IMG/VR virus record: IMGVR_UViG_3300000553_000014
Coordinates: 24,303-88,302 of that record
From: a virus
Length of the DNA: 64,000 nucleotides
Reading direction: 5' to 3' (one strand)
Shown here: in pieces, positions 25,661 to 33,559 of the stretch
How the letters are laid out: each line of letters starts with the position of its first letter
Position numbering within the stretch: the first letter of the stretch is position 1
The notes under the pieces: generated by a model
The model's input: only the letters and a program-made list of their open reading frames with translations
Database searches by the model: none
What the model was told of the DNA's origin: nothing
Program-made: the position numbers and the translations under genes

Positions 25661-25711
25661 CTTAAAAGAAATTCAGTTGGTGAATATAATGGTTCGAATC
25701 CATTTTTCTTA
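25656..25711 (+). tRNA. tRNA-like element, 3' half of a Leu(UAA)-type tRNA
   Basis: The T arm is convincing: stem AATGG/CCATT around loop TTCGAAT (25,688-25,704). Upstream, ATTTT-CTTAAAA-GAAAT (25,656-25,672) can form a 5-bp anticodon arm with U33 and anticodon TAA (Leu). TTCAGTTGGTGAA (25,673-25,685) forms a hairpin like a class II variable arm. TTTCTTA would be the 3' acceptor strand. No matching 5' acceptor strand or D arm is found: the perfect hairpin at 25,619 occupies that place. An alternative fold pairs AAGAAA (25,666) with TTTCTT, giving a 47-base element with no anticodon arm. It may be a degraded tRNA or a tRNA mimic. Confidence 0.35.
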
Positions 25712-25733
25712 CAAATTAAATATCGAAAATAAA

Positions 25734-26336
25734 ATGAAACACCCAAACTCAACATATAGTGATTTTATTAATTCATTAATGAAATTAAGAAGAGATTCAT
25801 TAATATTAAAACAATCATCAAATAAAGCTATCTTAGTTTTAAATATTGATAATACTCAAATAACTTTTAATACAACACAAATGTGTTGGAAAGTTATTTC
25901 AATTAATGAAAAATTAAATTTTGAAAATTGGAATCCTGAAATTAATAAAGTAATAGAATTTCTTGATAATTTTGAAGAATACCAAATATTAATTGCTATA
26001 CAAGATTTTGAAGACCAATCAAATGAAAATTTATCAAAACTTGATGGAACAATACTTATTACAAAATGTTTACAAATATTAGATTTGTTAAAAAATCCTG
26101 AAAATGATATTATTCCAGCTCCTGAAATTAATCTCAAAACAACTGAAAATAACAATTATTCAATATTTTATGATTTTAAAACAGAAATGTATAATGTAAC
26201 AAGTGATAATGATATTGCTAATTATAGCACTCCAAATGATTTTATTCCAAATTTATTAAAACTTTGTACTTATACAGAAGTTTCAAAAGCATTAAATAAT
26301 TGTTATATTAATCAAAAAATACATATTAAACATTAA
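25734..26336 (+). CDS. Hypothetical protein, 200 aa
   Basis: Start chosen at the ATG at 25,734, preceded by an A-rich leader (cgaaaataaa). In-frame upstream starts (TTG 25,677; ATG 25,689) would place the N-terminus inside the tRNA-like element. Beta-rich segments (KAILVLNIDNTQITFN, CWKVISIN) alternate with helices. No family recognised. Followed after 1 base by the radical-SAM-like gene. Confidence 0.65.
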   Translation: MKHPNSTYSDFINSLMKLRRDSLILKQSSNKAILVLNIDNTQITFNTTQMCWKVISINEKLNFENWNPEINKVIEFLDNFEEYQILIAIQDFEDQSNENLSKLDGTILITKCLQILDLLKNPENDIIPAPEINLKTTENNNYSIFYDFKTEMYNVTSDNDIANYSTPNDFIPNLLKLCTYTEVSKALNNCYINQKIHIKH

Positions 26337-26337
26337 T

Positions 26338-27138
26338 ATGATAATTGAAAATGATTCTAAAGAAGGTGAAACCAAGATATTAAGATTAAAACCTTTAGTA
26401 TCTTGGTGGAAATCTGCTGACCCATGTTTATACATTAATAATTGGATTAATAAACTTTCAGATATTAATATAATACAAACAAAAAGACTTTCAGATGAAT
26501 TTATTCAAATTTGTATAAAAGAAAAAAATCGAATTTTTTTACATATTAATATTACAGGAATGGGACAAACACAATTTGAACCTGCAATTCCAACAGTTAA
26601 AGAAACTTTTTTTCAAATAAAAAAATTAATAAATTTAGGATTTCCACAAAAACAAATTTTAGTTATTGTTGACCCAATTTTACCTAATGAAAATGGTTTA
26701 AGAGCTTTAAAATTATTATTACGTATTTTTACTGAACATAAAGATTTAAAATTACGATTTGTTAGATTTCGAGTATTAAATTATACTAAATTAGATGGAG
26801 ATAAATTTACTATTGGAAATATTAATATTGCAAAAAGACAAGCTGTTAAAAGTGTTTTACCATATTTAACAAGTTCACAAGAATTTTGGAAAGATTATTA
26901 TAAATTAATTAATGATTATCAAACAATTATTTCTGTTGATAAAGGTGAAGAACCTTTAATTGGAATAAGAGAATTATTACCATTTGGATATAAAAATGAA
27001 TGGTTTGAAAATGGTGTTAGGGAAAAAATTATTGAATATACAAATGGAAATAAATTCAAACCAATTGTAGAAATAATATCTTCAACAAAACCTGTAAGAT
27101 GTAAAAATCATTGTTTACTTTGTTATCATTTATATTAA
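26338..27138 (+). CDS. Putative DUF1848-like radical SAM protein with C-terminal CxxxCxxC
   Basis: 266 residues. The core IFLHINITGMGQTQFEPAIP followed by ILVIVDPILPNENGL and LRFVRFRVLNY resembles the TIM-barrel strands of radical SAM proteins of the DUF1848/spore-photoproduct-lyase type. The cluster motif CKNHCLLCY (C255, C259, C262) lies at the extreme C-terminus rather than near the N-terminus; DUF1848 proteins carry such a terminal motif. Likely a [4Fe-4S] enzyme using S-adenosylmethionine; the substrate is unknown. I am moderately sure of the family. It starts 1 base after the preceding gene. Confidence 0.5.
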   Translation: MIIENDSKEGETKILRLKPLVSWWKSADPCLYINNWINKLSDINIIQTKRLSDEFIQICIKEKNRIFLHINITGMGQTQFEPAIPTVKETFFQIKKLINLGFPQKQILVIVDPILPNENGLRALKLLLRIFTEHKDLKLRFVRFRVLNYTKLDGDKFTIGNINIAKRQAVKSVLPYLTSSQEFWKDYYKLINDYQTIISVDKGEEPLIGIRELLPFGYKNEWFENGVREKIIEYTNGNKFKPIVEIISSTKPVRCKNHCLLCYHLY

Positions 27139-27142
27139 AAAT

Positions 27143-27430
27143 ATGGATATTAAAAAACCTGAAATAAAAACAGTTGAAGTTAGGGAAAATCAAGAAATTA
27201 AAAAAATTGAAGTTCCAATAAAAGAACTTAATTTATCAAATGATTTTAAATTTGAATTTACTAAACCTGTATATTCTTTTAAATGTTCTATATGTGGTGA
27301 ATCAGAAGAAGTACAAAGTTTTTCTTATGTTGGAATTTTGATTTGTAAACAATGTTTAAAAGATTTGAAAGAAATAATTTTAGAAAAACGAATAAAATTT
27401 ATCATTAATAATATGAATTCAATTCATTAA
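27143..27430 (+). CDS. Zinc-ribbon-like hypothetical protein, 95 aa
   Basis: A charged N-terminus is followed by CSICGE...ILICKQCLKDL, two CxxC pairs about 22 residues apart, as in a zinc ribbon. It follows the radical-SAM-like gene after 4 bases. Function unknown. Confidence 0.65.
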   Translation: MDIKKPEIKTVEVRENQEIKKIEVPIKELNLSNDFKFEFTKPVYSFKCSICGESEEVQSFSYVGILICKQCLKDLKEIILEKRIKFIINNMNSIH

Positions 27431-27470
27431 TGATTTAAATTAAAAATAAATTAATTTTTTTTTCAAAATC

Positions 27471-27502
27471 TCCCATATTATAGAAAAATAATGGATATAA
27501 TA
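27471..27502 (+). promoter_or_regulatory. Phage-type promoter motif (TCCCAT variant)
   Basis: TCCCATATTATAGAAAAAT at 27471 and AATGGATATAATAATT at 27490, upstream of the paralog pair at 27,554 and 27,880. Confidence 0.6.
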
Positions 27503-27553
27503 ATTAATACAAATTATATATTAATTATTTTATGTGAACTAATAATTTTTTAA

Positions 27554-27832
27554 ATGTCTAAAGAAATAAATCTATCGGAAATAGACTGGAACAAATTATC
27601 AATTGAAGAATTTCATGCTTTAGAACAAGAATTATTAACTAAACAAAAAATTCTTAAATCATCACAAATTAAAGATAGAGTTTCAGGATTTACAAATGTA
27701 AGTATTCACGGAAATATGTACAAAATAAAAACTATAACCTATCAACGTTTAAAATTGATGAAAAGTGGAAAATCGAAAGAAAAATTAATTCAAGAAATTA
27801 TAAACACCCATGAAATAATTCCTAATATATAA
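27554..27832 (+). CDS. Small member of a three-gene paralogous family, 92 aa
   Basis: The C-terminal 50 residues (VSIHGNMYKIKTITYQRLK...KEKLIQEI) share the pattern VxIxGxxYxV...I...KexLixAi with the C-terminal domains of the genes at 27,880 and 36,439. Here it is joined to a short helical N-terminus only. It lies 47 bases before the larger paralog, suggesting tandem duplication. Function unknown. Confidence 0.65.
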   Translation: MSKEINLSEIDWNKLSIEEFHALEQELLTKQKILKSSQIKDRVSGFTNVSIHGNMYKIKTITYQRLKLMKSGKSKEKLIQEIINTHEIIPNI

Positions 27833-27879
27833 AAAATAACATTTAGTAAATAATTTTAATAATTAAAAATTTTTTGGTC

Positions 27880-28467
27880 ATGTCAAAAACAAACGACGCA
27901 AATGAAAGCGAAAACGCTTTAACTGATGGTTTAGAAGCAGCTACAACAACCACAGAAACAACAACTGATGCAACAACAACTGATGCAACAACAAAAGTAA
28001 AAAAAGAACAAACTCCTGAAGAACTTGCTGTAATTACAGCCGGTATTGCAAAAATTAAAGAATTTGGAGTATCTGAAAAATTCGCAAAAGTTATGGACAC
28101 TCTTTGTCCTGCTTGGAATGATACTGATAAAGATACTTTAACAGCAAGAAAAGAAGAAGTTATTAAGGAATTTGGTGGTTCAGAAGCTTTAAAAGATTAT
28201 GTTGACACAGATTTCCAAAAAGAATTACAAGCAATTCAAGGAACTGCAAAAGTTGCATCAATCTTAAATAACATTAAGAGTTTTTATGCAAGAAGAACTT
28301 CTACTGGTAAGACAAAAACTGTTCAGGTTAATATTAGTGGAACATTATATAATGTTGATGCTGCATATTATGCTGAAATTTCTTCACAACCAAAAGATGT
28401 TAAAAAGGAATTGTTACTTGCTCATGCTGGTACAGTTGAAGCAACAAACATTTGCGAAATTCTTTAA
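27880..28467 (+). CDS. Paralogous family protein with Thr-rich linker, 195 aa
   Basis: Start at the ATG (an in-frame TTG lies 6 bases upstream). An acidic N-terminus and a Thr-rich linker (TTTTETTTDATTTDATT) lead to a helical domain, then a C-terminal domain VQVNISGTLYNVDAAYYAEI. It aligns by eye with the gene at 36,439: both start MSK, have a Thr-rich linker with (E/D)GLE, and end in the same domain. Codons use more C-ending forms than neighbouring genes, which may mean high expression. Role unknown; it is followed by a 600-base structured non-coding region. Confidence 0.7.
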   Translation: MSKTNDANESENALTDGLEAATTTTETTTDATTTDATTKVKKEQTPEELAVITAGIAKIKEFGVSEKFAKVMDTLCPAWNDTDKDTLTARKEEVIKEFGGSEALKDYVDTDFQKELQAIQGTAKVASILNNIKSFYARRTSTGKTKTVQVNISGTLYNVDAAYYAEISSQPKDVKKELLLAHAGTVEATNICEIL

Positions 28468-28938
28468 TTCCGGGTTATTTATAATCTGCTAAATTTGAAA
28501 AAGTGATTTAATGATTGAGATAATTAATCACAAAAAATTTTTCAAAACTTGATTGGTAGTAATTTTTATTAAGCCATAATTTATATTTTATATAATCAAT
28601 CAATTTATAACTTCAAATTTCTCAATTAGTTCAATCAATTTGCCTCTGGTTATTCGATTTGCATTTATCGATTTTTTGCTTGGCGTGTCATATATGTGTT
28701 ATTTTAATAAACTAATTATTTGAAGTTATTTGTTTTTAATATTTGTTTAGAATTTACCTATTGTGTATTATTCATATTGCTGCTATATTGCTGCTTGAAA
28801 TTTTAAATTTATTTTGAATTTCTGAATTTTACTGGTTTATTCACTACTTATATTGGGTGAGAGTTAACTTAAAAAAATGTAGGACTGTGTCCTGAGTCTC
28901 TCAATAGAAATACCCGCAATCAAAAAGTTTTCTGGTTA

Positions 28939-28992
28939 GGGGGAAAATGGATATGGAAAATATTTTGTATGGTTCGAATCCATACTCCCTCA
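28939..28992 (+). tRNA. tRNA-like domain without anticodon arm
   Basis: TATGG-TTCGAAT-CCATA (28,968-28,984) is a canonical T arm. GGGGGA (28,939) pairs with TCCCTC (28,986), giving a 6-bp acceptor-like stem. The 23 bases between hold TGGATATGGA, reminiscent of the TGGATTCGAC loop of tmRNA, and a small AAAAT/ATTTT helix, but no anticodon arm. An alternative 5' strand is GGGTGAG at 28,855 (6 of 7 pairs with CTCCCTC). It lies within the 3' part of the structured RNA. A functional tRNA is unlikely; a tRNA-like end or remnant is more probable. Confidence 0.35.
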
Positions 28993-29042
28993 CGAAATTT
29001 GTATTATAATTTCTCTATCACATCCTGGTATCTGTGTAAGTT

Positions 29043-29075
29043 AAAGGAAATCAATTAATTTTGGTTTCCTTTTTT
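29043..29075 (+). terminator. Hairpin terminator after the structured RNA
   Basis: AAAGGAAATCAATT pairs with AATTTTGGTTTCCTTT (with G-T pairs), followed by T6. Confidence 0.7.
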
Positions 29076-29088
29076 ATTTTCATTTGAA

Positions 29089-29121
29089 TGCTCATTTTTT
29101 CATAAAATAATGGATATAAAT
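29089..29121 (+). promoter_or_regulatory. Phage-type promoter motif
   Basis: TGCTCATTTTTTCATAAAAT at 29089, then AATGGATATAAATAATATT; it matches the consensus almost perfectly. Confidence 0.75.
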
Positions 29122-29255
29122 AATATTATAAATAATAAATAAATTTAATATTCAAAATGAAAAGATATAAATAATTTTCAGAAATTGAACAAGAAATTTC
29201 TGAAGAAGAAATCAAAATACAAGAAGCTTTAAAAATTCCTGAAATAATTAAATTT

Positions 29256-29510
29256 TTGGAAAATCTTAATATTGAAAACTTTTATTCTGACCTTGAAGGA
29301 ATTTTTATTCCAGAAGTTAGAGTATTATCTGCTGATGATACTTCATTTTATTTTAATGTTGGAAAATATATTTCAAAAGATGAAACAAATTTCATCAAAT
29401 GGTATGATTCTTTAGATGAAGATTATAAATTAAATATTATCAATGAAGCTTTGACTGAAGGTATTGTAGACAAAATTAAAAAAGATTTAAATATTATTAT
29501 TGAATGGTAA
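29256..29510 (+). CDS. Hypothetical protein, 84 aa from TTG; likely 3' part of an interrupted gene
   Basis: The natural start appears to be the ATG at 29,157, 36 bases after the promoter motif, but its sixth codon is TAA (29,172). The same frame then stays open from 29,175 to 29,510 and reads as ordinary protein (SEIEQEISEEEIKIQEALK...). Only a TTG at 29,256 could restart it. A CAA-to-TAA change would explain this. So it may be a decayed gene, a sequencing error, a readthrough site, or a gene restarted internally. No family recognised. Confidence 0.5.
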   Translation: MENLNIENFYSDLEGIFIPEVRVLSADDTSFYFNVGKYISKDETNFIKWYDSLDEDYKLNIINEALTEGIVDKIKKDLNIIIEW

Positions 29511-29538
29511 ACAAATTAATAATTTAAAAATAAATAAC

Positions 29539-30189
29539 ATGGATTTCGTAGGTTATGCAAAAATTAAACAAAATGCAACAACAATTATTACTCCTGTAAA
29601 TATAAATACTTTTGCAGGACATAATGTAAGAGTTATGGAATTTGCTGATGATGGTGGAATATTATGTATGAATTATGAAGCAACTGGTCTTGCCACTATT
29701 GATAAAGAAGATATTTTAACAAGTTTTAAATGTTTTATGTTTGGAGAAATACCTGTTCCACCAAATTTAACAAATATGGTTGAACAAGGAATGTATGTTA
29801 TGTATTGTAATAATCGAAAAGGTGGATATAATGATTTAGTTAGAAATATGGTTATTGAAGCAAGTTTGATGAAAGGAAAATTTTGTGATTCAATGCTTTG
29901 GCAATTACAAGATGAACAACATACTTGGAAACATCATTTTATTCCAAAATATAAAATTCAATTTTCAAACAATTATAATAAAGAATGGACTTCAGATTTA
30001 CAAAAATTACAAGATTACGTAAAATCATTAAAAGCAGATTGTTTAAATATTTTTAATGCTGCTGAAATTTTAGTTGATTTTCAAGATGGAAGTCATATTC
30101 AAAAATATGATTTAGGTAGATATATTGAAGATAATTGGGAAGAAAATTGGGATAAACCAGAAATAAAAAATCAAGAAACTAATGAATAA
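29539..30189 (+). CDS. Hypothetical protein, 216 aa
   Basis: Start at the ATG at 29,539 (ataacATG), preferred to an in-frame TTG at 29,500. Residues 5-80 look beta-rich (YAKIKQNATTIITPVNI...GHNVRVMEFADDGGILCMNY), the rest helical. No family recognised. It overlaps the next gene by 8 bases. Confidence 0.65.
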   Translation: MDFVGYAKIKQNATTIITPVNINTFAGHNVRVMEFADDGGILCMNYEATGLATIDKEDILTSFKCFMFGEIPVPPNLTNMVEQGMYVMYCNNRKGGYNDLVRNMVIEASLMKGKFCDSMLWQLQDEQHTWKHHFIPKYKIQFSNNYNKEWTSDLQKLQDYVKSLKADCLNIFNAAEILVDFQDGSHIQKYDLGRYIEDNWEENWDKPEIKNQETNE

Positions 30190-30730
30190 TATTTATTATA
30201 ATATGATGATAAATAATGCTAAACCTTATTTAGAATCATGTAGAGAAAAAGATGAAGAACCAGAAATATCTATTTTTAATTTCAGTGAAATTTTAGCTAT
30301 TTGTACAGGAAAATTAAAAGAAGATATTATTTATGATATATCTGGATTTAATTTTAAAACTATTGATGATGTTTCAAAACAAGAAGGTAAAATGCTGGTT
30401 ATTGCTTCTTCTGATAATTTAGAAATTCCACGAGAAATTCAAATAATTGAATCAATTGAAAAATGTGAATATCAAGTAAAAAATAATAAACAAGTTTTAA
30501 TTGTTGGAAATAAATCAGAATTTTTAAATAAACAAAATGTTGGAATAATGGCAAATGTTATTTTAGCTAATTGTCCTTCACCATTAAATACATTAAAAAT
30601 TGAAGACCATTCATTAATTGAACAATCTCAAATAAATATAAATTCATCTGAATGGAAAGATGGTAAAACAATACGAAGAGAGAATAGAGCAAATAAACGT
30701 AAAAAATTGAAAAATAAAAAAATTAAATAA
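30182..30730 (+). CDS. Hypothetical protein, 182 aa, basic C-terminus
   Basis: The body has alternating helices and strands; the last 25 residues are strongly basic (RRENRANKRKKLKNKKIK), suggesting nucleic-acid binding. No family recognised. It lies between two closely spaced genes (8-base overlap and 1-base gap). Confidence 0.65.
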   Translation: MNNIYYNMMINNAKPYLESCREKDEEPEISIFNFSEILAICTGKLKEDIIYDISGFNFKTIDDVSKQEGKMLVIASSDNLEIPREIQIIESIEKCEYQVKNNKQVLIVGNKSEFLNKQNVGIMANVILANCPSPLNTLKIEDHSLIEQSQININSSEWKDGKTIRRENRANKRKKLKNKKIK

Positions 30731-30731
30731 T

Positions 30732-31364
30732 ATGGAAACCGAAGAATTAAAAAAAGCTTTAAATTGGTGGGATAATCAAATTACTCCTAAATTAAAGAAA
30801 CACTTAACAATTGAAAGTATTCCAAGTAAAAAATTAAATTCATTAACAAATGAAATGATTTTAAAAATTTACAAAAAATTTATGGTTGAAGATTTAAAAT
30901 ATGAAGATGAAATAGGTGTTTGTAATAAATGTGGAGCAACACAATTATTAAGTTATAATAAATGCAATTATAATGGAATTTGTAATGGAATTGTAATTCC
31001 AATAGTTTATCGAATTTGTGATTATTGTACTTCATTTAAAACTGATGAAAAATGTGATAATTGTTTGAATTATTCTAATTGGAAAGCTTGGAAAAATATT
31101 AATGAATTAGTTATTTCAGATGCAAAAAAAATATTAAAAAATAAAGATTTTCGATTAAGAAAACTTACATATAATAAAGGAAAATCAATTATTCCTGAAT
31201 GGTATATTGAAAAGAAACAAAAAAATCAAGCAATAATTCTTATTGAAGGTCCAATTTATGATGAAATATTAGCTCATGATAAATTTGAAGAAATTATAAA
31301 TAAAGCTCCTCAACAAAAATTTATTGAAATTTTAGAAAATCAAAATAAACATGTTAATAATTAA
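30732..31364 (+). CDS. Putative zinc-binding protein, 210 aa
   Basis: The middle third holds CNKCGA, then CNYNGIC, then CDYC and CDNC, enough for two zinc sites. The flanks are helical. No catalytic motif. It overlaps the next gene by 14 bases. Confidence 0.65.
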   Translation: METEELKKALNWWDNQITPKLKKHLTIESIPSKKLNSLTNEMILKIYKKFMVEDLKYEDEIGVCNKCGATQLLSYNKCNYNGICNGIVIPIVYRICDYCTSFKTDEKCDNCLNYSNWKAWKNINELVISDAKKILKNKDFRLRKLTYNKGKSIIPEWYIEKKQKNQAIILIEGPIYDEILAHDKFEEIINKAPQQKFIEILENQNKHVNN

Positions 31365-31713
31365 ACGTGAATTATATGATAAAACTTTTCAAGAAATTGA
31401 TTTATCAAATGAATTAATTCAGATAATAAAATTAAATAAATCAAATCTTAATAAAATAATTTCTTGGTCAAGTTCAAGATATGAAACTCAAAGAAAATTT
31501 GAAGTTATTAATCAAATTTATAATAATATGATTAATAATCAAATATTAAATGATTATTTTCATTCAGGAAGTTATTGTGAAAGTGGAAGTTGTTCACAAA
31601 AAGGCACTTATTATATTGATTATGGAAAGAAACTTATTCTTGATATAATTGATAATGATAATTATAAAATTACAAAAATATTAAATATTTATCAGATAAA
31701 GTTTGAAAAGTAA
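31351..31713 (+). CDS. Hypothetical protein, 120 aa
   Basis: Contains a Ser/Gly/Cys-rich stretch (HSGSYCESGSCSQKGTYYID) in its C-terminal half. A weak hairpin (TTTGAAAA/TTTTCAAG, about 31,700-31,721) overlaps its end and may terminate transcription. No family recognised. Confidence 0.6.
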   Translation: MLIIKRELYDKTFQEIDLSNELIQIIKLNKSNLNKIISWSSSRYETQRKFEVINQIYNNMINNQILNDYFHSGSYCESGSCSQKGTYYIDYGKKLILDIIDNDNYKITKILNIYQIKFEK

Positions 31714-31733
31714 TTTTCAAGCTTTATCCGTTT

Positions 31734-31766
31734 ATTCATTTTTTCATAAATTTATGGATATAATAA
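31734..31766 (+). promoter_or_regulatory. Phage-type promoter motif (weak upstream box)
   Basis: TTCATTTTTTCATAAATTT at 31735 and ATGGATATAATAATT at 31754; the upstream box lacks the GC of the consensus. Confidence 0.55.
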
Positions 31767-31794
31767 TTAATACAAATTATAAATAATTAATATT

Positions 31795-32184
31795 ATGTTA
31801 ACAGATGAAGGTTTTGACAGATTTCGTTTAGAATATAACGAAGCTTTAAAAGATTTGGCTGAAAGATTTCAAGTCAATATTAAAATGGAAAAAATAATTT
31901 ATGATACAATTGAATTTCATTTTAGAACAATTGTAACTCCGAAATCAATTGGAGGCAAATCGTATGACCAAGTAAATTTTGAAAAAAATTGTTGGATGTA
32001 TAATTTAGAAAAAACAGATTTTGGAAAACCATTTAATCATCAAATAGGTAGTTTTAGAATTTGTGGAATAGATTCAAAAAAATCCAAATATCCAATTTTA
32101 GCAAAGAATATTCAAACAGGAAAAATTGCAAGATTTCAATCAACTTTTGTTGCAAGAGAAATTAAAAATATTGAAGAACTTTAA
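31795..32184 (+). CDS. Conserved phage protein of unknown function, 129 aa
   Basis: The C-terminal half, IGSFRICGIDSKKSKYPILAKNIQTGKIARFQ, follows a pattern I know from many phage proteins ('F.i.GI...rKyPI.a....TGk...f'), but no function is attached to it. First gene after the motif at 31,734. Confidence 0.65.
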   Translation: MLTDEGFDRFRLEYNEALKDLAERFQVNIKMEKIIYDTIEFHFRTIVTPKSIGGKSYDQVNFEKNCWMYNLEKTDFGKPFNHQIGSFRICGIDSKKSKYPILAKNIQTGKIARFQSTFVAREIKNIEEL

Positions 32185-32195
32185 ATAATAATATT

Positions 32196-32903
32196 ATGTT
32201 AATAGAAAATATCGAAATAATTGAGGAAATTGATATTTCCATAGAAGAAGAAGTTATTGAAAACATGGCAAATGTTTTAACTTCAACTGGACTTGAAATA
32301 AGTTTATTTGGAGATGGAAGAAATGGAAGACAAATGAAAATTTGTTCAAAATCTGAAACTATTTCAGGTTTATTTCAACTTGGTAAATTAGTTGCAACAT
32401 TGGAAAATGTTCCATTAAAAATTTGTGAAGCAAAAAATAAAGAAAGACAAAAAGAAATTTTGAATAAATCGAAAATAATTCCAGAATCAATGAAATTAAA
32501 TGAAATTTATGAATATATTAAAATTTCAAAATGGATTCGTTTAATATCTGAAGGATTTTCTTATGTTGAAGTAAGTTGGGACAAAGGATTAACATGGGTT
32601 CCTGAATATATGGAAACTGATATAAATAAACGTCTTATTCCAAAAGGTATTATAAAACTAAAAACTCCTGAAATAAAAACTTTTAAATCTCCTGAACAAC
32701 AAGAAATTGATAATGAAAATTTTCTTTTTGTTTTTCCTTATCGAATTGAATTTAATGAAAAAGAATATAAACGAATATTTATTGAAGAAAATAAAAAAGG
32801 AATTGTTGGAATTTATGAAAGTTCAGAAGTTGTAAGTAAATTTAATGTTAAAGACTTTAAATATTATATTTCTGAAAATAAAATAAAAATTATTGAACAA
32901 TGA
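32196..32903 (+). CDS. Hypothetical protein, 235 aa
   Basis: Two regions: a helical N-terminal domain (about 1-110) and a beta-containing C-terminal domain with FVFPYRIEFNEKEYKRIFIE. No family recognised. The overlapping ORF at 32,900 is not used because the promoter motif at 32,978 lies within it. Confidence 0.6.
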   Translation: MLIENIEIIEEIDISIEEEVIENMANVLTSTGLEISLFGDGRNGRQMKICSKSETISGLFQLGKLVATLENVPLKICEAKNKERQKEILNKSKIIPESMKLNEIYEYIKISKWIRLISEGFSYVEVSWDKGLTWVPEYMETDINKRLIPKGIIKLKTPEIKTFKSPEQQEIDNENFLFVFPYRIEFNEKEYKRIFIEENKKGIVGIYESSEVVSKFNVKDFKYYISENKIKIIEQ

Positions 32904-32977
32904 GAAATAAAATTCAATGGAATTGTGATATAAATATCATGTTTTTTGAAAATAAATATTTTCAATTTAATTCTGAA

Positions 32978-33010
32978 TGCTCATTTTTTCATAAATTAAT
33001 GGATATATAT
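32978..33010 (+). promoter_or_regulatory. Phage-type promoter motif
   Basis: TGCTCATTTTTTCATAAATT at 32978 and AATGGATATATATATT at 32998, upstream of the DUF3846 gene. Confidence 0.7.
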
Positions 33011-33039
33011 ATTATACAAATTAATAATGTTATACAAAA

Positions 33040-33318
33040 ATGGAAGCAAAAATTTATTACACTGATGGAACAACAAAAGATGTTCAACCTAAAAATGGTA
33101 AAGATTTCAAATCAGAAGAATTACATGAAATCGTTGATGGGTACTTTGAAATCGTTCAAGTTAATAACTATAAGAAATTTATGGTTTTGAATGAAGAAGG
33201 TAAATTAAATAATTTACCAATTAATAGAAATGCAACAATAATATATCAAGAACTTCATGGTCCTATTGATATTATTGTTGGAAATGTTTTAGTATGTGAT
33301 TCAAATTTAATTAAATAA
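33040..33318 (+). CDS. DUF3846 domain protein
   Basis: 92 residues, all one domain: TDGTTKDVQPKNGKDFKSEE, IVDGYFEIV, FMVLNEEGKLNNLPINRNAT and DIIVGNVLVCD follow the DUF3846 pattern ('P.nG..F.leElq..VgGyie......mvvNEegkl..lp.N..At......d.ivGn'). It is a small conserved domain, frequent in phages and plasmids, of unknown function. First gene of its operon. Confidence 0.8.
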   Translation: MEAKIYYTDGTTKDVQPKNGKDFKSEELHEIVDGYFEIVQVNNYKKFMVLNEEGKLNNLPINRNATIIYQELHGPIDIIVGNVLVCDSNLIK

Positions 33319-33332
33319 TAATAAACACAGAT

Positions 33333-33551
33333 ATGTTAAAAGTTAAGCGAATTTTACCAAAAAATATTCCATTACTTGGAATTAATGATATACTTAATCA
33401 ATTAAATAGTATTGATGGTATTCATTGTACTTTAAATAATACAAATCCTGAACAATTGGAACTTAATATTGAAATTGAAAGTTCAGATATTAATCAAATT
33501 TTACAATTGGGGATTATATTAGGAATGCTTGAATATAGAAATCAAAAATAA
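33333..33551 (+). CDS. Hypothetical protein, 72 aa
   Basis: A small alpha/beta protein (LNQLNSIDGIHCTLNNTN...LELNIEIE) with no known motif, 14 bases after the DUF3846 gene. Confidence 0.6.
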   Translation: MLKVKRILPKNIPLLGINDILNQLNSIDGIHCTLNNTNPEQLELNIEIESSDINQILQLGIILGMLEYRNQK

Positions 33552-33559
33552 TTTGAATT

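Larger units (their letters stand above)
28494..29077 (+). ncRNA. Structured non-coding RNA, about 580 nt
   Basis: No credible gene lies between 28,468 and 29,157. Strong pairing is seen: TTTGAAAAA (28,494)/TTTTTCAAA (28,538) with GTGATT/AATCAC inside; a 20-bp long-range helix of ATAACTTCAAAT (28,607) with ATTTGAAGTTAT (28,718) plus AATTAGTT (28,624) with AACTAATT (28,710); AGGAC/GTCCT inside GAGAG/CTCTC (about 28,861-28,902); and a tRNA-like T arm at 28,968. It ends at a terminator (29,043-29,075). The size and ornate fold recall the large phage RNAs ROOL and GOLLD, but I cannot confirm a match. It could be an independent transcript or the 3' UTR of the gene at 27,880. Confidence 0.55.

Noticed and set aside
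27843-28100. Antisense 85-codon ORF in the paralogous-family gene
   Set aside because: It is a shadow of Thr/Ala codon repeats; no motif or promoter supports it.
28494-29077. tmRNA gene
   Set aside because: The GGGGG...TGGATATGGA start and the T arm are suggestive, but only about 55 bases separate acceptor strands and no tag-peptide frame lies between them.
28494-29077. Group I or II intron
   Set aside because: No P/Q/R/S core elements, no domain V hairpin and no split exon were recognised; the upstream gene ends with a normal stop.
32900-33190. 96-codon ORF between two operons
   Set aside because: It runs through the promoter motif at 32,978 and overlaps the DUF3846 gene in another frame.
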